Shown in pieces: positions 7,688 to 15,632 of a stretch of 39,897 bases of DNA. How positions within the stretch are numbered: position 1 is the first letter of the stretch; the number at the start of each line of letters is the position of its first letter. The notes beneath the pieces are model-generated. The model was given only the letters and a program-made list of their open reading frames with translations. It made no database searches and was not told where the DNA came from. The translations under genes and the position numbers were made by a program. The stretch comes from Kineococcus vitellinus (GTDB lineage: Bacteria > Actinomycetota > Actinomycetes > Actinomycetales > Kineococcaceae), in the NCBI RefSeq assembly GCF_009906315.1, contig NZ_JAAALL010000005.1:1-39897 (forward strand). The letters are read 5' to 3'.

Positions 7688-8545
7688 GGTCAGCAGGTGC
7701 TGCAGCAGCTCGGCCTGCAGCTGCGGGTCCCACGGGCGCGCCACCCCGTCGAGGCTGCGCACCGGCGCGCACTGCCGGCCGCTGGAGACCAGCCACAGGG
7801 CCTCGGCGCCGGCGAGCTCGTCCACGTGCAGGCGGGTGACCTCGGCGCGCTCGCCGCGCTGCGCCGCCAGGCCGAAGGCGCGGCCCTGGGTGGTGCCGTC
7901 CAGGATGCCCAGCTCCGGCGGGGTGGTGGCCCAGCGGTCGGCGAACCTGGCCACCAGCGAGGAGTTCGGCCCCTCCAGCACGTCGCCGTCGGAGGAGACG
8001 AAGAGGACGTCGTGGGCGCCGCGGGCCCGCGCGTGGCGCAGCGAGGCCGTGTTGAGCGCGTACGAGAGCGTCTTGGCGCCCTGCAGCAGCCACGGCGCGC
8101 GGGTGGTGACGTCGCTGGGGTAGGCGCGCTCCAGGACGAGCACGTCGATGCCCTCGCGGCGCTCGCGGGAGTAGTCGGCGGCCGGGAAGGCGTGCACCCA
8201 GCCGGTGGGCACGCCCGTGCCCTCCACGCCCCGGGTGAGGACGAGCTTCACCAGGACCTCGGGCCGGGGCTCGTGCTCGGCGGCCGCGCGGCGCACCGCG
8301 TCCGCCCAGGCGTCCAGGTCGGGGGCCGGCAGCTCCAGCATCGCGGCCGAGCGCGCGAAGCGCTCCAGGTGGTGGCGCAGGCTCTGCACCCGGCCGCCGA
8401 CCACGCCGACGGACTCGAACACCCCGTCGCCGCGGGTGGCGCCCAGGTCGTCGACGCGCAGCTGCGGCGCGGCGGGGTCGGCGGGCGCGAAGCGCGTCGC
8501 TCCGCCGTCGGTGGACATCGTCAGGAGCACGGGGCTGGCGGGCAC
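7676..8545 (-). CDS. Class IV PLP aminotransferase, PabC-like (aminodeoxychorismate lyase or D/branched-chain aminotransferase)
   Basis: This is a fold type IV PLP enzyme of 289 residues. The start of the fold is LRVDDLGATRGDGVFESVGV, the substrate-loop region is RHHLERFARSAAML, and the Schiff-base Lys158 lies in LLQGAKTLSYALN; the phosphate-binding region is VLEGPNSSLVAR with the turn ILDGTTQGRAF. Actinobacterial proteins with this pattern are usually annotated as aminodeoxychorismate lyase, which forms 4-aminobenzoate for folate, but no pabA/pabB lies nearby, so branched-chain or D-amino acid transamination remains possible. The GTG at 8545 has AGGAT upstream; ATG 8518 is an internal alternative with no Shine-Dalgarno sequence. 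It lies 31 bp after the LysR gene on the same strand, so the two may be co-transcribed. Confidence 0.85.
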   Translation of the reverse strand: MPASPVLLTMSTDGGATRFAPADPAAPQLRVDDLGATRGDGVFESVGVVGGRVQSLRHHLERFARSAAMLELPAPDLDAWADAVRRAAAEHEPRPEVLVKLVLTRGVEGTGVPTGWVHAFPAADYSRERREGIDVLVLERAYPSDVTTRAPWLLQGAKTLSYALNTASLRHARARGAHDVLFVSSDGDVLEGPNSSLVARFADRWATTPPELGILDGTTQGRAFGLAAQRGERAEVTRLHVDELAGAEALWLVSSGRQCAPVRSLDGVARPWDPQLQAELLQHLLTVHD

Positions 8546-8576
8546 GCCGCCATCCTGCCCGCCCGCCGGGGAGGCG

Positions 8577-9461
8577 TCAGCCCCAGCCCCGCACCAGGGC
8601 GACGAAGGCGCGGGCCGCGGGGCTGAGGACCGGACCGGGCCGCCAGACGACCTGGACCCGGCCCAGCAGCGCGGGGCGCACGACGCGCAGCGCGCGCGGC
8701 GCGCCGGGCGCGTCCAGGCCCGCCGCGAACGAGGCCGGCACCAGCGCCACGCCCAGCCCCTGCGCGGCCAGCGCGGCCAGCAGCACGGGGGAGTTCGCCT
8801 CCACCTCCACCCGGGCGCGCAGCCCCGCGGCGGCGCACGCCTCGTCGAGGACGGTGCGCATCCCGCCGCCGCGCGGCACCGCCAGCAGCGGCTGCCCGAC
8901 CAGCTCGGCCAGCGCCACGGTGCGCCGGCGCCCCCACGGGTGGCCGGGCGCCACGAGCGCGACGAGCGGTTCGACGGCCACGGGGTGGCAGAGGAGGTCG
9001 GGCGGGTCGCGGTCGGCGGTCGCCACCCAGGCGAGGTCGAGGTCCCCGCAGCGCACGGCCTCCAGCAGGCCGGCGGCGTCGTCCTCGACGAGGCGGACCT
9101 CCACGTCCGGTGCGCGGTCGCGGAAGGCGCGCAGCACCGCGGGCAGCTGCATGCCCGAGCTGGAGAGCAGCATCCCCACCCGCAGCGAGCCGCGCAGCAG
9201 GCCGGACAGCTGCGCGACCTCCTCGCGCACCGCGGCGGCCGCCGCCAGGGCGGCGCGGGCGTGCGGGAGCGCGGCCTCGCCCGCCGCGGTGAGGACCGCC
9301 CCGCGGGCGGTGCGCTCGAACAGCCGCTGCCCCAGCTCGCGCTCCAGGTTGCGCACCTGCGCGCTCACCCCCGGCTGCGCCACCCGCAGGCGCTGCGCGG
9401 CCCGGGTGAACCCGCCCTCGTCGACGACCGCCACGAAGTGCTCCAGGGACCGCAGCTCCAT
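8577..9461 (-). CDS. LysR-family transcriptional regulator
   Basis: This is a 294-residue LysR regulator. The N-terminal winged HTH (LEHFVAVVDEGGFTRAAQRL, then RVAQPGVSAQVRNLERELGQ) is followed by a periplasmic-binding-protein-like effector domain starting at LRGSLRVGM. The start is either ATG 9461, preceded by TACGAT and 6 nt in a leaderless arrangement, or the adjacent GTG 9464, which differs by one codon. It is divergent from an NTF2-like gene and upstream of the class IV aminotransferase, so either may be its target. The effector cannot be deduced. Confidence 0.92.
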   Translation of the reverse strand: MELRSLEHFVAVVDEGGFTRAAQRLRVAQPGVSAQVRNLERELGQRLFERTARGAVLTAAGEAALPHARAALAAAAAVREEVAQLSGLLRGSLRVGMLLSSSGMQLPAVLRAFRDRAPDVEVRLVEDDAAGLLEAVRCGDLDLAWVATADRDPPDLLCHPVAVEPLVALVAPGHPWGRRRTVALAELVGQPLLAVPRGGGMRTVLDEACAAAGLRARVEVEANSPVLLAALAAQGLGVALVPASFAAGLDAPGAPRALRVVRPALLGRVQVVWRPGPVLSPAARAFVALVRGWG

Positions 9462-9467
9462 CACGAC

Positions 9468-9473
9468 ATCGTA
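9468..9473 (-). promoter_or_regulatory. -10 element of lysR
   Basis: On the minus strand TACGAT is followed by 6 nt and then the ATG at 9461, consistent with a leaderless or near-leaderless transcript. No clear -35 is seen. Confidence 0.35.
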
Positions 9474-9563
9474 TGGCTGCCCTCACGAACCGGTCTTGGA
9501 CTTCTGGGTGCGCCCGGCACCAGGCTGGAGGGGTCAGGACGGGACCGACGAGGGGAGAGCGCG

Positions 9564-9926
9564 GTGGGGACCGCTGCGAGGAGCGTGCGCGAGCTGGCCG
9601 AGGGCTACTTCCGCTCCTGGAACGCCGGGGACGGGGAGGCGCTGCGCGCCCTGCTCGCCCCGGACGTGACGTTCCGGGGGCCGGGGGGCGGCGCCGACGG
9701 GCGGGAGGAGTGCGTGGCGGGGCTGCTGGGCATGCGCGCCGGCGTCGTCGAGGAGGTCGTCGTCGACCGCGTGCTCGTCGACGGCGACGAGGCGTTCACC
9801 TGGTTCGAGATGCGCACCCGGCTGCCGGGCGTCGAGCCGTTCCCGGTCGTCAACAGGATGCGCACCGGCCCGCGCGGCATCGAGCGCGTCCGCGTCGTCT
9901 TCGACCCCCGCCCGCTGCTGGGCTGA
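9564..9926 (+). CDS. SnoaL/NTF2-like protein, function unknown
   Basis: This 120-residue cone-fold protein shows the typical NTF2/SnoaL opening VRELAEGYFRSWNAGDGEALRALLAPDVTF, followed by a curved sheet ending in RVRVVFDPRPLLG. The family includes polyketide cyclases, ketosteroid isomerase-like enzymes and limonene epoxide hydrolase-like proteins. The short sequence shows no clear Asp/His pair that would assign a reaction. The GTG at 9564 has GGGGAG at about 7 nt. It is divergent from lysR across about 100 bp and converges on the MBL gene 16 bp downstream, so LysR control is possible. Confidence 0.8.
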   Translation: MGTAARSVRELAEGYFRSWNAGDGEALRALLAPDVTFRGPGGGADGREECVAGLLGMRAGVVEEVVVDRVLVDGDEAFTWFEMRTRLPGVEPFPVVNRMRTGPRGIERVRVVFDPRPLLG

Positions 9927-9942
9927 GCGCCCCGGGGGCTGC

Positions 9943-10584
9943 TCAGAGCTCCAGGGGCCCGTCGTCGAAGGTGCGCAGCCGCAGGCCGCCGAGGGTGGCG
10001 ACGTGGCCGGAGTAGACGGCGCGGCCGGGGGCGGTGAGCAGGCCGTCGTGGACGGCGAACCCCGTCGGCGCGCCGACGGCGCGCACGAAGTCGACGGTCT
10101 CCCGGCTCGCCGCCCAGGGCGCGCTGAGCGGCACCGCCAGCACGTCGACGCCCTCGGGCACCGCGGCGTAGGAGTCGCCGGGGTGGAACAGCGTCGGCTC
10201 GCCCTCGGCGCGCAGCAGCAGCCCGACGTTGCCGATGCGCGGCAGGTCGGGGTGGATGAGGGCGTGCTCGCCGCCGGCGCCGGTGACGCTCGCCCCGGCG
10301 AACCGGACGCTCCGGCCCGGGTGCAGCGCCAGCGCCTCGATGCCCGAGGCGCGCAGCTGCGAGGCCGTCTCCGGCTCCGCGTGCAGCACCGTGCGGTCGT
10401 CGGCCTCCAGCAGCAGCGGCAGCCGCTCCACGTCGACGTGGTCGGGGTGGGCGTGGGTGACGACCACCGCGTCGAGGTCCACCAGCTCCTCGAAGCCGTG
10501 GCTGAGGGTGCCCGGGTCGATCAGGACGCGGGCGCCGCCCGTCTCCACCAGCAGGCAGGAGTGGCCGAAGTGCGTGACGCGCAT
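9943..10584 (-). CDS. MBL-fold metal-dependent hydrolase, UlaG-like
   Basis: This is a 213-residue stand-alone metallo-beta-lactamase-fold protein of the UlaG/YtkL-like group. MRVTHFGHSCLLVETGGARV opens the fold and VVTHAHPDHVD gives the HxHxDH metal motif; FHPGDSY and a late His (AVHDG, YSGHV) complete the metal site. E. coli UlaG is an L-ascorbate-6-phosphate lactonase, but most relatives have no known substrate. The gene shares a 104-bp divergent control region with the ureide permease, so a lactonase or amidase role in the same pathway is conceivable but unproven. ATG 10584 is preceded by TATATT at 8 nt. Confidence 0.88.
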   Translation of the reverse strand: MRVTHFGHSCLLVETGGARVLIDPGTLSHGFEELVDLDAVVVTHAHPDHVDVERLPLLLEADDRTVLHAEPETASQLRASGIEALALHPGRSVRFAGASVTGAGGEHALIHPDLPRIGNVGLLLRAEGEPTLFHPGDSYAAVPEGVDVLAVPLSAPWAASRETVDFVRAVGAPTGFAVHDGLLTAPGRAVYSGHVATLGGLRLRTFDDGPLEL

Positions 10585-10592
10585 GGTCGCCG

Positions 10593-10598
10593 AATATA
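10593..10598 (-). promoter_or_regulatory. -10 element of the MBL hydrolase gene
   Basis: TATATT on the minus strand lies 8 nt before the ATG at 10584. It is a strikingly AT-rich hexamer in this genome and fits a leaderless start. Confidence 0.45.
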
Positions 10599-10606
10599 TC
10601 CGCGGG

Positions 10607-10638
10607 GTTACGTGCAGGAAACCTGACGTCCCTAGCGT
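10607..10638 (+). promoter_or_regulatory. GlnR-type box plus -10 element of the ureide operon
   Basis: GTTAC (10607-10611), six bases, then GAAAC (10618-10622) match the GlnR half-site pair gTnAC-N6-GaAAc known from Streptomyces and mycobacteria. A -10 hexamer TAGCGT follows at 10633-10638, and the permease ATG with AGGAG is at 10689. The same stretch holds an inverted CAGG-AAA-CCTG (10615-10625), which a local repressor could use instead. GlnR activates nitrogen-scavenging genes under nitrogen limitation; its action here is inferred from the motif. Confidence 0.55.
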
Positions 10639-10688
10639 TGGCGCAGCGCCGCCGGGCAGGCCGCGCCCCGACGACCGCAGGAGCTGCC

Positions 10689-12221
10689 ATGACCGAGGTG
10701 ACCCGGGCCGGGGTGGAGATCCCCGCCCGACCGAACGCGGCGGGGGAGGGGGACGTCAAGGCCGGCTACGACCCCGCCCTGACGAACTCCGACCTGGCGC
10801 CGCTGAAGCAGCAGCGCTGGGGGTCCTACAACTTCTTCGCCTTCTGGATGTCCGACGTGCACAGCGTCGGCGGCTACGTGACGGCCGGCAGCCTGTTCGC
10901 CCTGGGGCTGGCCGCCTGGCAGGTCCTCGTCGCCCTCGTCGTGGGCATCGTCATCGTGTACTTCCTGTGCAACCTCGTGGCCCGGCCCAGCCAGGCCACC
11001 GGGGTCCCCTACCCCGTCGTCTCCCGGGTCGCGTTCGGCGTCGTGGGGGCCAACGTGCCAGCGGTCATCCGCGGCCTCATCGCCGTCGCCTGGTACGGCA
11101 TCCAGACCTACCTGGCCTCCAACGCCCTCGTGCTGCTGGCGCTGAAGGTGCACCCGGCCTGGGCCCCGTACGCCGACGTCGACCAGCACGGCTTCGCGGG
11201 CCTCAGCACCCTCGGCTGGGTGGGTTTCGCCACCATGTGGGTGCTGCAGGCGCTGGTGTTCTGGCGCGGCATGGAGGCCATCCGCCGCTTCATCGACTTC
11301 TGCGGTCCCGCCGTCTACGTCGTGATGTTCGTCCTCGCCGCCTACCTGGTGGTGCAGGCCGGCGGCCCCGCGAACGTGTCGCTGAACCTCGGCGGCATCG
11401 AGCACACCGGCCTGGGTGCGCTGGGCGTCATGGTGACCGCGGTGGCGCTCGTGGTCTCCTACTTCTCCGGCCCGATGCTCAACTACGGCGACTTCGCCCG
11501 CTACGGGCGCACCATGGCCGCGGTGAAGAAGGGCAACTTCCTCGGCCTGCCGGTGAACTTCCTCCTCTTCGCGCTGCTGTGCGTCGTCACCGCCTCGGCC
11601 ACCGTGCCGGTGTACGGGCAGCTCATCACCGACCCCGTCGAGACCGTCTACCGCATCGACAGCGTCACCGCGGCCGTCATCGGCTGCCTCACCTTCGTCA
11701 TCGCCACCATCGGCATCAACATCGTCGCCAACTTCGTCTCCCCGGCGTTCGACTTCTCCCACGTCTCGCCGCAGCGGATCAGCTGGCGGATGGGCGGGAT
11801 GATCGCGGCGGTCGGCTCGGTGCTCATCACCCCGTGGAACCTCTACAACTCCCCGGAGACCATCCACTACACGCTCGACACGCTCGGCGCGTTCATCGGC
11901 CCGCTGTACGGCGTCCTCGTCGCCGACTACTACCTCGTCAAGAAGCGCGCGATCCACGTGGACGACCTGTTCACCAAGAGCGCGACCGGCGCCTACCACT
12001 ACGTCAAGGGGTGGAACCCGATCGCGGTCGGCGCGACCGCGGCCGGTGCGCTCGTCGCCGTCGTCGTCGTGGTCTTCACCAACCCCACGGCCGCCTCGTT
12101 CAGCTGGTTCATCGGCGCGGGGACCGCGTTCGCCCTCTACCTGGCGCTGAAGAACTCGATCCCCGCACCGGCGCTCGCGCTGGTGCCCGCCCCGGCCGCC
12201 GGGTCCGAGGACCGGTCCTGA
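10689..12221 (+). CDS. NCS1-family nucleobase/allantoin/hydantoin permease
   Basis: This is a 510-residue integral membrane transporter of the nucleobase:cation symporter-1 family with about 12 hydrophobic helices. It carries the conserved N-terminal NSDLAP segment, WGSYNFFAFWMSDVHSVGGY on helix 1, WYGIQTYLASNA, FSGPMLNYGDFARYGR, and NIVANFVSPAFDFSHVSPQR near helix 8-9. Members import allantoin, hydantoins, uracil, cytosine or purines. The downstream racemase-like protein and allantoinase make allantoin or a hydantoin the likely cargo. The start is ATG 10689 with AGGAG at 5 nt. It is the first gene of an operon; its stop overlaps the next start (TGATG). Confidence 0.93.
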   Translation: MTEVTRAGVEIPARPNAAGEGDVKAGYDPALTNSDLAPLKQQRWGSYNFFAFWMSDVHSVGGYVTAGSLFALGLAAWQVLVALVVGIVIVYFLCNLVARPSQATGVPYPVVSRVAFGVVGANVPAVIRGLIAVAWYGIQTYLASNALVLLALKVHPAWAPYADVDQHGFAGLSTLGWVGFATMWVLQALVFWRGMEAIRRFIDFCGPAVYVVMFVLAAYLVVQAGGPANVSLNLGGIEHTGLGALGVMVTAVALVVSYFSGPMLNYGDFARYGRTMAAVKKGNFLGLPVNFLLFALLCVVTASATVPVYGQLITDPVETVYRIDSVTAAVIGCLTFVIATIGINIVANFVSPAFDFSHVSPQRISWRMGGMIAAVGSVLITPWNLYNSPETIHYTLDTLGAFIGPLYGVLVADYYLVKKRAIHVDDLFTKSATGAYHYVKGWNPIAVGATAAGALVAVVVVVFTNPTAASFSWFIGAGTAFALYLALKNSIPAPALALVPAPAAGSEDRS

Positions 12222-12985
12222 TGGGCGCCACGGTCCTCGTCGTCAACGTCAACACCTCCGAGGCGGTGACCGACGTGATCCGGCGCTCGGCCGAGGCGGC
12301 GGTGTCGCCGACGACGCGGGTCGTGGCGCTCACCCCCCGGTTCGGCCCGGCCTCGGTCGAGTCGAACTACGAGAGCTACCTGTCCGCCGTCGGGGTGCTG
12401 GACGCCGTGCAGAACCACCCCGGGCCCTTCGACGCGGTCGTGCACGCGGGGTTCGGCGAGGTCGGCCGCGAGGCGCTGCAGGACGTGCTGGACGTGCCCG
12501 TGGTGGACATCACCGAGGCCGCGGCGCACACGGCCTGCCTGCTCGGGCGCACCTTCGGCGTCGTCACCTCGCTGGACCGGACGGCCCCCGCCATCGGCGA
12601 CCGGCTGCTGCTGGCGGGCCTGGCCGGCCGCTGCAGCGGGGTCCGCAGCGTCGACCTGCCCGTGCTGGCCCTGGAGGCCGACCCGGAGGTCACGGCGAAG
12701 GCGTTCGTGGAGCAGGCGCGCCGCTGCGTGGAGGAGGACGGCGCCGAGGTCGTCTGCCTGGGCTGCGCCGGGATGTCCGGGGTGCACGAGGCCGTCGCGC
12801 GGGCCCTGGACGTGCCCGTCGTCGACGGGGTCGCGGCCGCGGCGCGGCTCGCGGAGTCGCTGGTGGGGCTGGGGCTGTCCACCTCCAAGGTGCGCAGCTA
12901 CGCTCCGCCGCGAGCCGGCGACGTGCGGGGGTGGCCCCTGCGCGCGGGTTCGGGAGGGCGGTCCTCGGGTGGTGTCGGCGGGTAG
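12221..12985 (+). CDS. Asp/Glu/hydantoin racemase-family protein lacking the first catalytic Cys
   Basis: This 254-residue protein belongs to the Asp/Glu/hydantoin racemase superfamily, which includes allantoin racemase (HpxA). It opens with VLVVNVNTSEAVTDVI and has the second active-site Cys182 in CLGCAGM. The first Cys, found in ACFGDPG of hydantoin racemases, is replaced: the strand reads HAGFGE, with Gly77 in that place. Two-base proton exchange would then be impaired. The enzyme may be a one-Cys relative, as arylmalonate decarboxylase is, or use another residue. The permease-to-allantoinase context argues for ureide or hydantoin handling. ATG 12221 overlaps the permease stop by one base, and its 3' end overlaps gntR by 17 bases. 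Confidence 0.88.
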   Translation: MGATVLVVNVNTSEAVTDVIRRSAEAAVSPTTRVVALTPRFGPASVESNYESYLSAVGVLDAVQNHPGPFDAVVHAGFGEVGREALQDVLDVPVVDITEAAAHTACLLGRTFGVVTSLDRTAPAIGDRLLLAGLAGRCSGVRSVDLPVLALEADPEVTAKAFVEQARRCVEEDGAEVVCLGCAGMSGVHEAVARALDVPVVDGVAAAARLAESLVGLGLSTSKVRSYAPPRAGDVRGWPLRAGSGGRSSGGVGG

Positions 12986-13679
12986 GCCGGTGCTGGCGGC
13001 GATCCGCCGCGACATCGTCGAGGGCGTCCGCCCGCCGGGTTCGGCCCTGGAGGTGGACGTCCTCGCCGCCGCGCACGACGTCAGCCGCATCCCGGTGCGC
13101 GAGGCCCTCATGACCCTCGTCGGCGAGGGGCTCGTCGAGCACCAGCCGCGCCGCGGCTACACCGTCACCCGCCTCGCCGACGGCGAGCTCGCGCAGCTGT
13201 TCGCGGTGCGCGGCAGCCTGGAGCTGGCCGCGCTGGCGGTCGCCGTCCGCCTCGGCGGCCCCGACGACGTCGCCCGCGCCCGCGCCGCGCACGAGGCGCT
13301 GCGCCGCGCCGTGCAGGACGCCGACGAGCGCGAGTACCACCGCCAGAGCCGCGCCTTCCACGCCGCGCTCACCCGGCCCTCCGCGATGCCCCGGCTGCTC
13401 GGCGTCTTCGACCGGGTGTGGGACCTCACCGACCCGTACCGGCCGATGGAGGACCTCGGCCCGGCGGAGGCGGCGCGGCTGCACGCCGAGCACGAGGTCC
13501 TGCTCGCCGCGTTCGCCGCCGGGGACGTGCAGCGGCTGCTGGCGACGGCCGCCGCGCACCAGGAGAGCCTGTCCGCTCGGGTGCGCACGCGGGACTCCCC
13601 GCCCCCGCCGGCCGCCCCGCCCGTGCGGCGCGCGCGGCACCGCACGGCCGGTGCGCCCTGGCCGGAGGAGGAGGCCTGA
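12969..13679 (+). CDS. GntR-family regulator (FadR/FCD type) of the ureide operon
   Basis: This 236-residue regulator has an N-terminal winged HTH (AAHDVSRIPVREALMTLVGE followed by GLVEHQPRRGYTVT) and an all-helical FCD ligand domain from about residue 70, with metal/ligand-type residues in EYHRQSRAFHAALTR and HAEHEVLLAAF. The tail after residue 200 is Pro/Arg-rich. FCD regulators usually bind small carboxylates or ureides and repress their own operon. It starts inside the racemase gene (GTG 12969 or the next GTG 12972, with GGGAGGG upstream), so it is co-transcribed with permease and racemase and probably controls that promoter, where CAGG-AAA-CCTG is a candidate site. Confidence 0.9.
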   Translation: MVSAGRPVLAAIRRDIVEGVRPPGSALEVDVLAAAHDVSRIPVREALMTLVGEGLVEHQPRRGYTVTRLADGELAQLFAVRGSLELAALAVAVRLGGPDDVARARAAHEALRRAVQDADEREYHRQSRAFHAALTRPSAMPRLLGVFDRVWDLTDPYRPMEDLGPAEAARLHAEHEVLLAAFAAGDVQRLLATAAAHQESLSARVRTRDSPPPPAAPPVRRARHRTAGAPWPEEEA

Positions 13680-13687
13680 GGGGCGCG

Positions 13688-13774
13688 GTGGAGGGTTCGG
13701 TGCGGGGTTCGGTGGAGGGTTCGGTGGAGGGTTCGGTGCACGTCGTGGTGGAGGGTTCGGTGGAGGTCCCGGTG
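13688..13774 (+). repeat. In-frame 12-bp array of Shine-Dalgarno plus GTG units before allantoinase
   Basis: The unit GTGGAGGGTTCG, with variants, recurs at 13688, 13712, 13724 and 13748, with GTG codons in the allantoinase frame at 13688, 13700, 13712, 13724, 13736, 13760 and 13772. GGAGG stands exactly 5 nt before the GTGs at 13700, 13724, 13736, 13760 and 13772. The array therefore offers five equivalent ribosome entry sites in one frame. Confidence 0.75.
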
Positions 13775-15136
13775 GACGTGGTGGTGCGCGCGCGGCGCGC
13801 GGTCGTGGACGGTGCGCAGCGCGCGGTCTCGGTGGGGGTGCGCGACGGCCTGGTGGCCGCCGTCGAGGGGTTCGAGCACGACTGGGGCGGTGCGCGCGAG
13901 GTCGTGCTCGCCGACGACGAGGTGCTGCTGCCGGGGCTGGTGGACAGCCACGTCCACGTCAACGAGCCGGGCCGCACCGCGTGGGAGGGTTTCGCCTCGG
14001 CCACCCGGGCCGCCGCCGCCGGAGGCGTCACGACCATCGTCGACATGCCGCTCAACAGCGTGCCGGCGACGCTGGACCCGGCGGCGCTGGAGGTCAAGCG
14101 CGCCGCCGCGCAGGGCCAGTGCGTGGTCGACGTCGGGTTCTGGGGCGGCGCCGTGCCCGGCAACGCCGACCAGCTCGCCCCGCTGCACGCGGCCGGCGCG
14201 TTCGGGGTCAAGTGCTTCCTGCTGGACTCCGGCGTCGAGGAGTTCCCGCCGCTGGACGCGGCCGGCCTGGCCGCGGCGCTCGCCGAGCTGGCCCGCGTCG
14301 ACGGGCTGCTGCTCGTGCACGCCGAGGACCCCGAGGAGATCGGCGCGCACGCGCACCCCGGCGGTCCGCGCTTCGCCGACTTCGTCGGCTCCCGCCCGGC
14401 CAGCGCGGAGTCGGTCGCGGTGCGCACCGTCGCCGAGGCGGCCGCGCACGCGGGCGCCCGCGCCCACGTCGTGCACCTGTCCTCCTCGGCGGGGCTGGCG
14501 GAGGTGCGCGCCGCCAAGGCCGTCGGCACCCGCATCAGCGTCGAGACGTGCCCGCACTACCTGACCCTGAGCGCCGAGGAGGTGCCCGACGGGGCGACGG
14601 CGTTCAAGTGCTGCCCCCCGATCCGCGACCGCGCCGAGCAGGACGCGCTGTGGCGGGGGCTGCTCGACGGCACGATCGACTGCGTCGTGTCCGACCACTC
14701 GCCGTGCACCGCGGACCTGAAGCTGCTGGAGGCCGGTGACTTCGGCGCCGCCTGGGGCGGGATCGCCTCGCTGCAGATCGGCCTGCCCGTCGTGTGGACG
14801 GCCGCCCGCGAGCGCGGCGTCCCGCTGGAGCAGGTCGTGGGCTGGATGTCGTCGGCGCCGGCGGACCTCGTGGGGCTGCGCGACCGCGGGCGCATCGCGG
14901 CCGGCTGCGTGGCCGACTTCGCGGTCTTCGCCCCCGAGCAGGAGCAGGTCGTGCGCGGCGCGCAGCTGCAGCACAAGAACGCCGTCACCCCCTACGAGGG
15001 GCGGGTGCTGCGCGGGGTGGTGCGCTCGACGTGGCGGCGCGGGGAACCCCTCGACCTCGACGCCGCCCCCCGCGGGGAGCTGCTGCGCGCCCGCAGGTGG
15101 GGCCGCGCGGGCGGCGGGGTTCCCCCGGAGGGGTGA
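13772..15136 (+). CDS. allB: Allantoinase
   Basis: The enzyme is a binuclear metal cyclic amidohydrolase that opens the hydantoin ring of allantoin to give allantoate. Metal ligands are His60 and His62 (DSHVHVNEPG), probably carbamylated Lys147 (FGVKCF), His183 (LLVHAED), His235 (VVHLSSS) and Asp308 (VSDHSPC). KCCPPIRD and the AWGGIASLQ loop are typical of AllB. GTG 13772 gives 454 residues and the N-terminus VDVVVRARRAVVDG, matching E. coli AllB length (453) and start. Upstream in-frame GTGs at 13760, 13736, 13724, 13712, 13700 and 13688 also exist inside a repeat array. It follows gntR by 92 bp, same strand, probably same operon. Confidence 0.95.
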   Translation: MDVVVRARRAVVDGAQRAVSVGVRDGLVAAVEGFEHDWGGAREVVLADDEVLLPGLVDSHVHVNEPGRTAWEGFASATRAAAAGGVTTIVDMPLNSVPATLDPAALEVKRAAAQGQCVVDVGFWGGAVPGNADQLAPLHAAGAFGVKCFLLDSGVEEFPPLDAAGLAAALAELARVDGLLLVHAEDPEEIGAHAHPGGPRFADFVGSRPASAESVAVRTVAEAAAHAGARAHVVHLSSSAGLAEVRAAKAVGTRISVETCPHYLTLSAEEVPDGATAFKCCPPIRDRAEQDALWRGLLDGTIDCVVSDHSPCTADLKLLEAGDFGAAWGGIASLQIGLPVVWTAARERGVPLEQVVGWMSSAPADLVGLRDRGRIAAGCVADFAVFAPEQEQVVRGAQLQHKNAVTPYEGRVLRGVVRSTWRRGEPLDLDAAPRGELLRARRWGRAGGGVPPEG

Positions 15137-15224
15137 CGGCGCGCCCGTCCCGCTGACGCGCCACCCGCGGCCCGGCACCGTGGAGGAGCGCGCGGACGGA
15201 CTGCGCGCGTCCCTGGAGGTCCCC

Positions 15225-15611
15225 GTGAGCCCGGTCGAGGCCGTCTCGTCGTTCTTCGCCCGCTACGCCGACTTCGGCGGTCGTTCCCGCCGCTCGGAGT
15301 ACTGGTGGGTGCAGCTGGCCCTGGCCGTGGTCTACGTCGTCGCGGCCGTCCTGGTCTCCGTCCTCGGCGCCGTCAGCGACACCCTCGGCACCGCGGCGAG
15401 CGCCCTCCTCGCGCTGGTGGCGCTGGCGGTCGTCGTGCCCAGCTACGCGCTGCTGTGGCGCCGGCTGCACGACACCGGCCGCTCGGGGTGGTGGTTCCTC
15501 CTCGGGCTCGTCCCGTTCGGCGGCATCGTCCTGCTGGTCTTCTGCTGCCTGGAGGGCCAGCCGGTCGCCAACCGCTTCGGCCCCCCGGCCCGGGCGCTGA
15601 GCCACCGCTGA
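15225..15611 (+). CDS. DUF805 small membrane protein
   Basis: This 128-residue protein has the DUF805 (YhaH/YhaI) signature FFARYADFGGRSRRSEYWWV. Three or four hydrophobic helices follow, from LALAVVYVVAAVLVSVLGAV to the GWWFLLGLVPFGGIVLLVF segment, with the conserved WRRLHDTGRSGWW turn and a C-terminal GPPARALSHR. Its function is unknown; it is an inner-membrane protein. The GTG at 15225 has GGAGG at 5 nt. It lies 88 bp after allB on the same strand but is probably unrelated to ureide use. Confidence 0.9.
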   Translation: MSPVEAVSSFFARYADFGGRSRRSEYWWVQLALAVVYVVAAVLVSVLGAVSDTLGTAASALLALVALAVVVPSYALLWRRLHDTGRSGWWFLLGLVPFGGIVLLVFCCLEGQPVANRFGPPARALSHR

Positions 15612-15632
15612 GCCACCGCTGGGCTCGCGGCC

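Noticed and set aside
4935-8093. A 1052-codon leftward frame suggesting a fusion protein
   Set aside because: Only the part from 6104 leftward is the ligase; the rest is antisense to the flavoprotein gene, and a GTG with ribosome-binding site stands at 6104.
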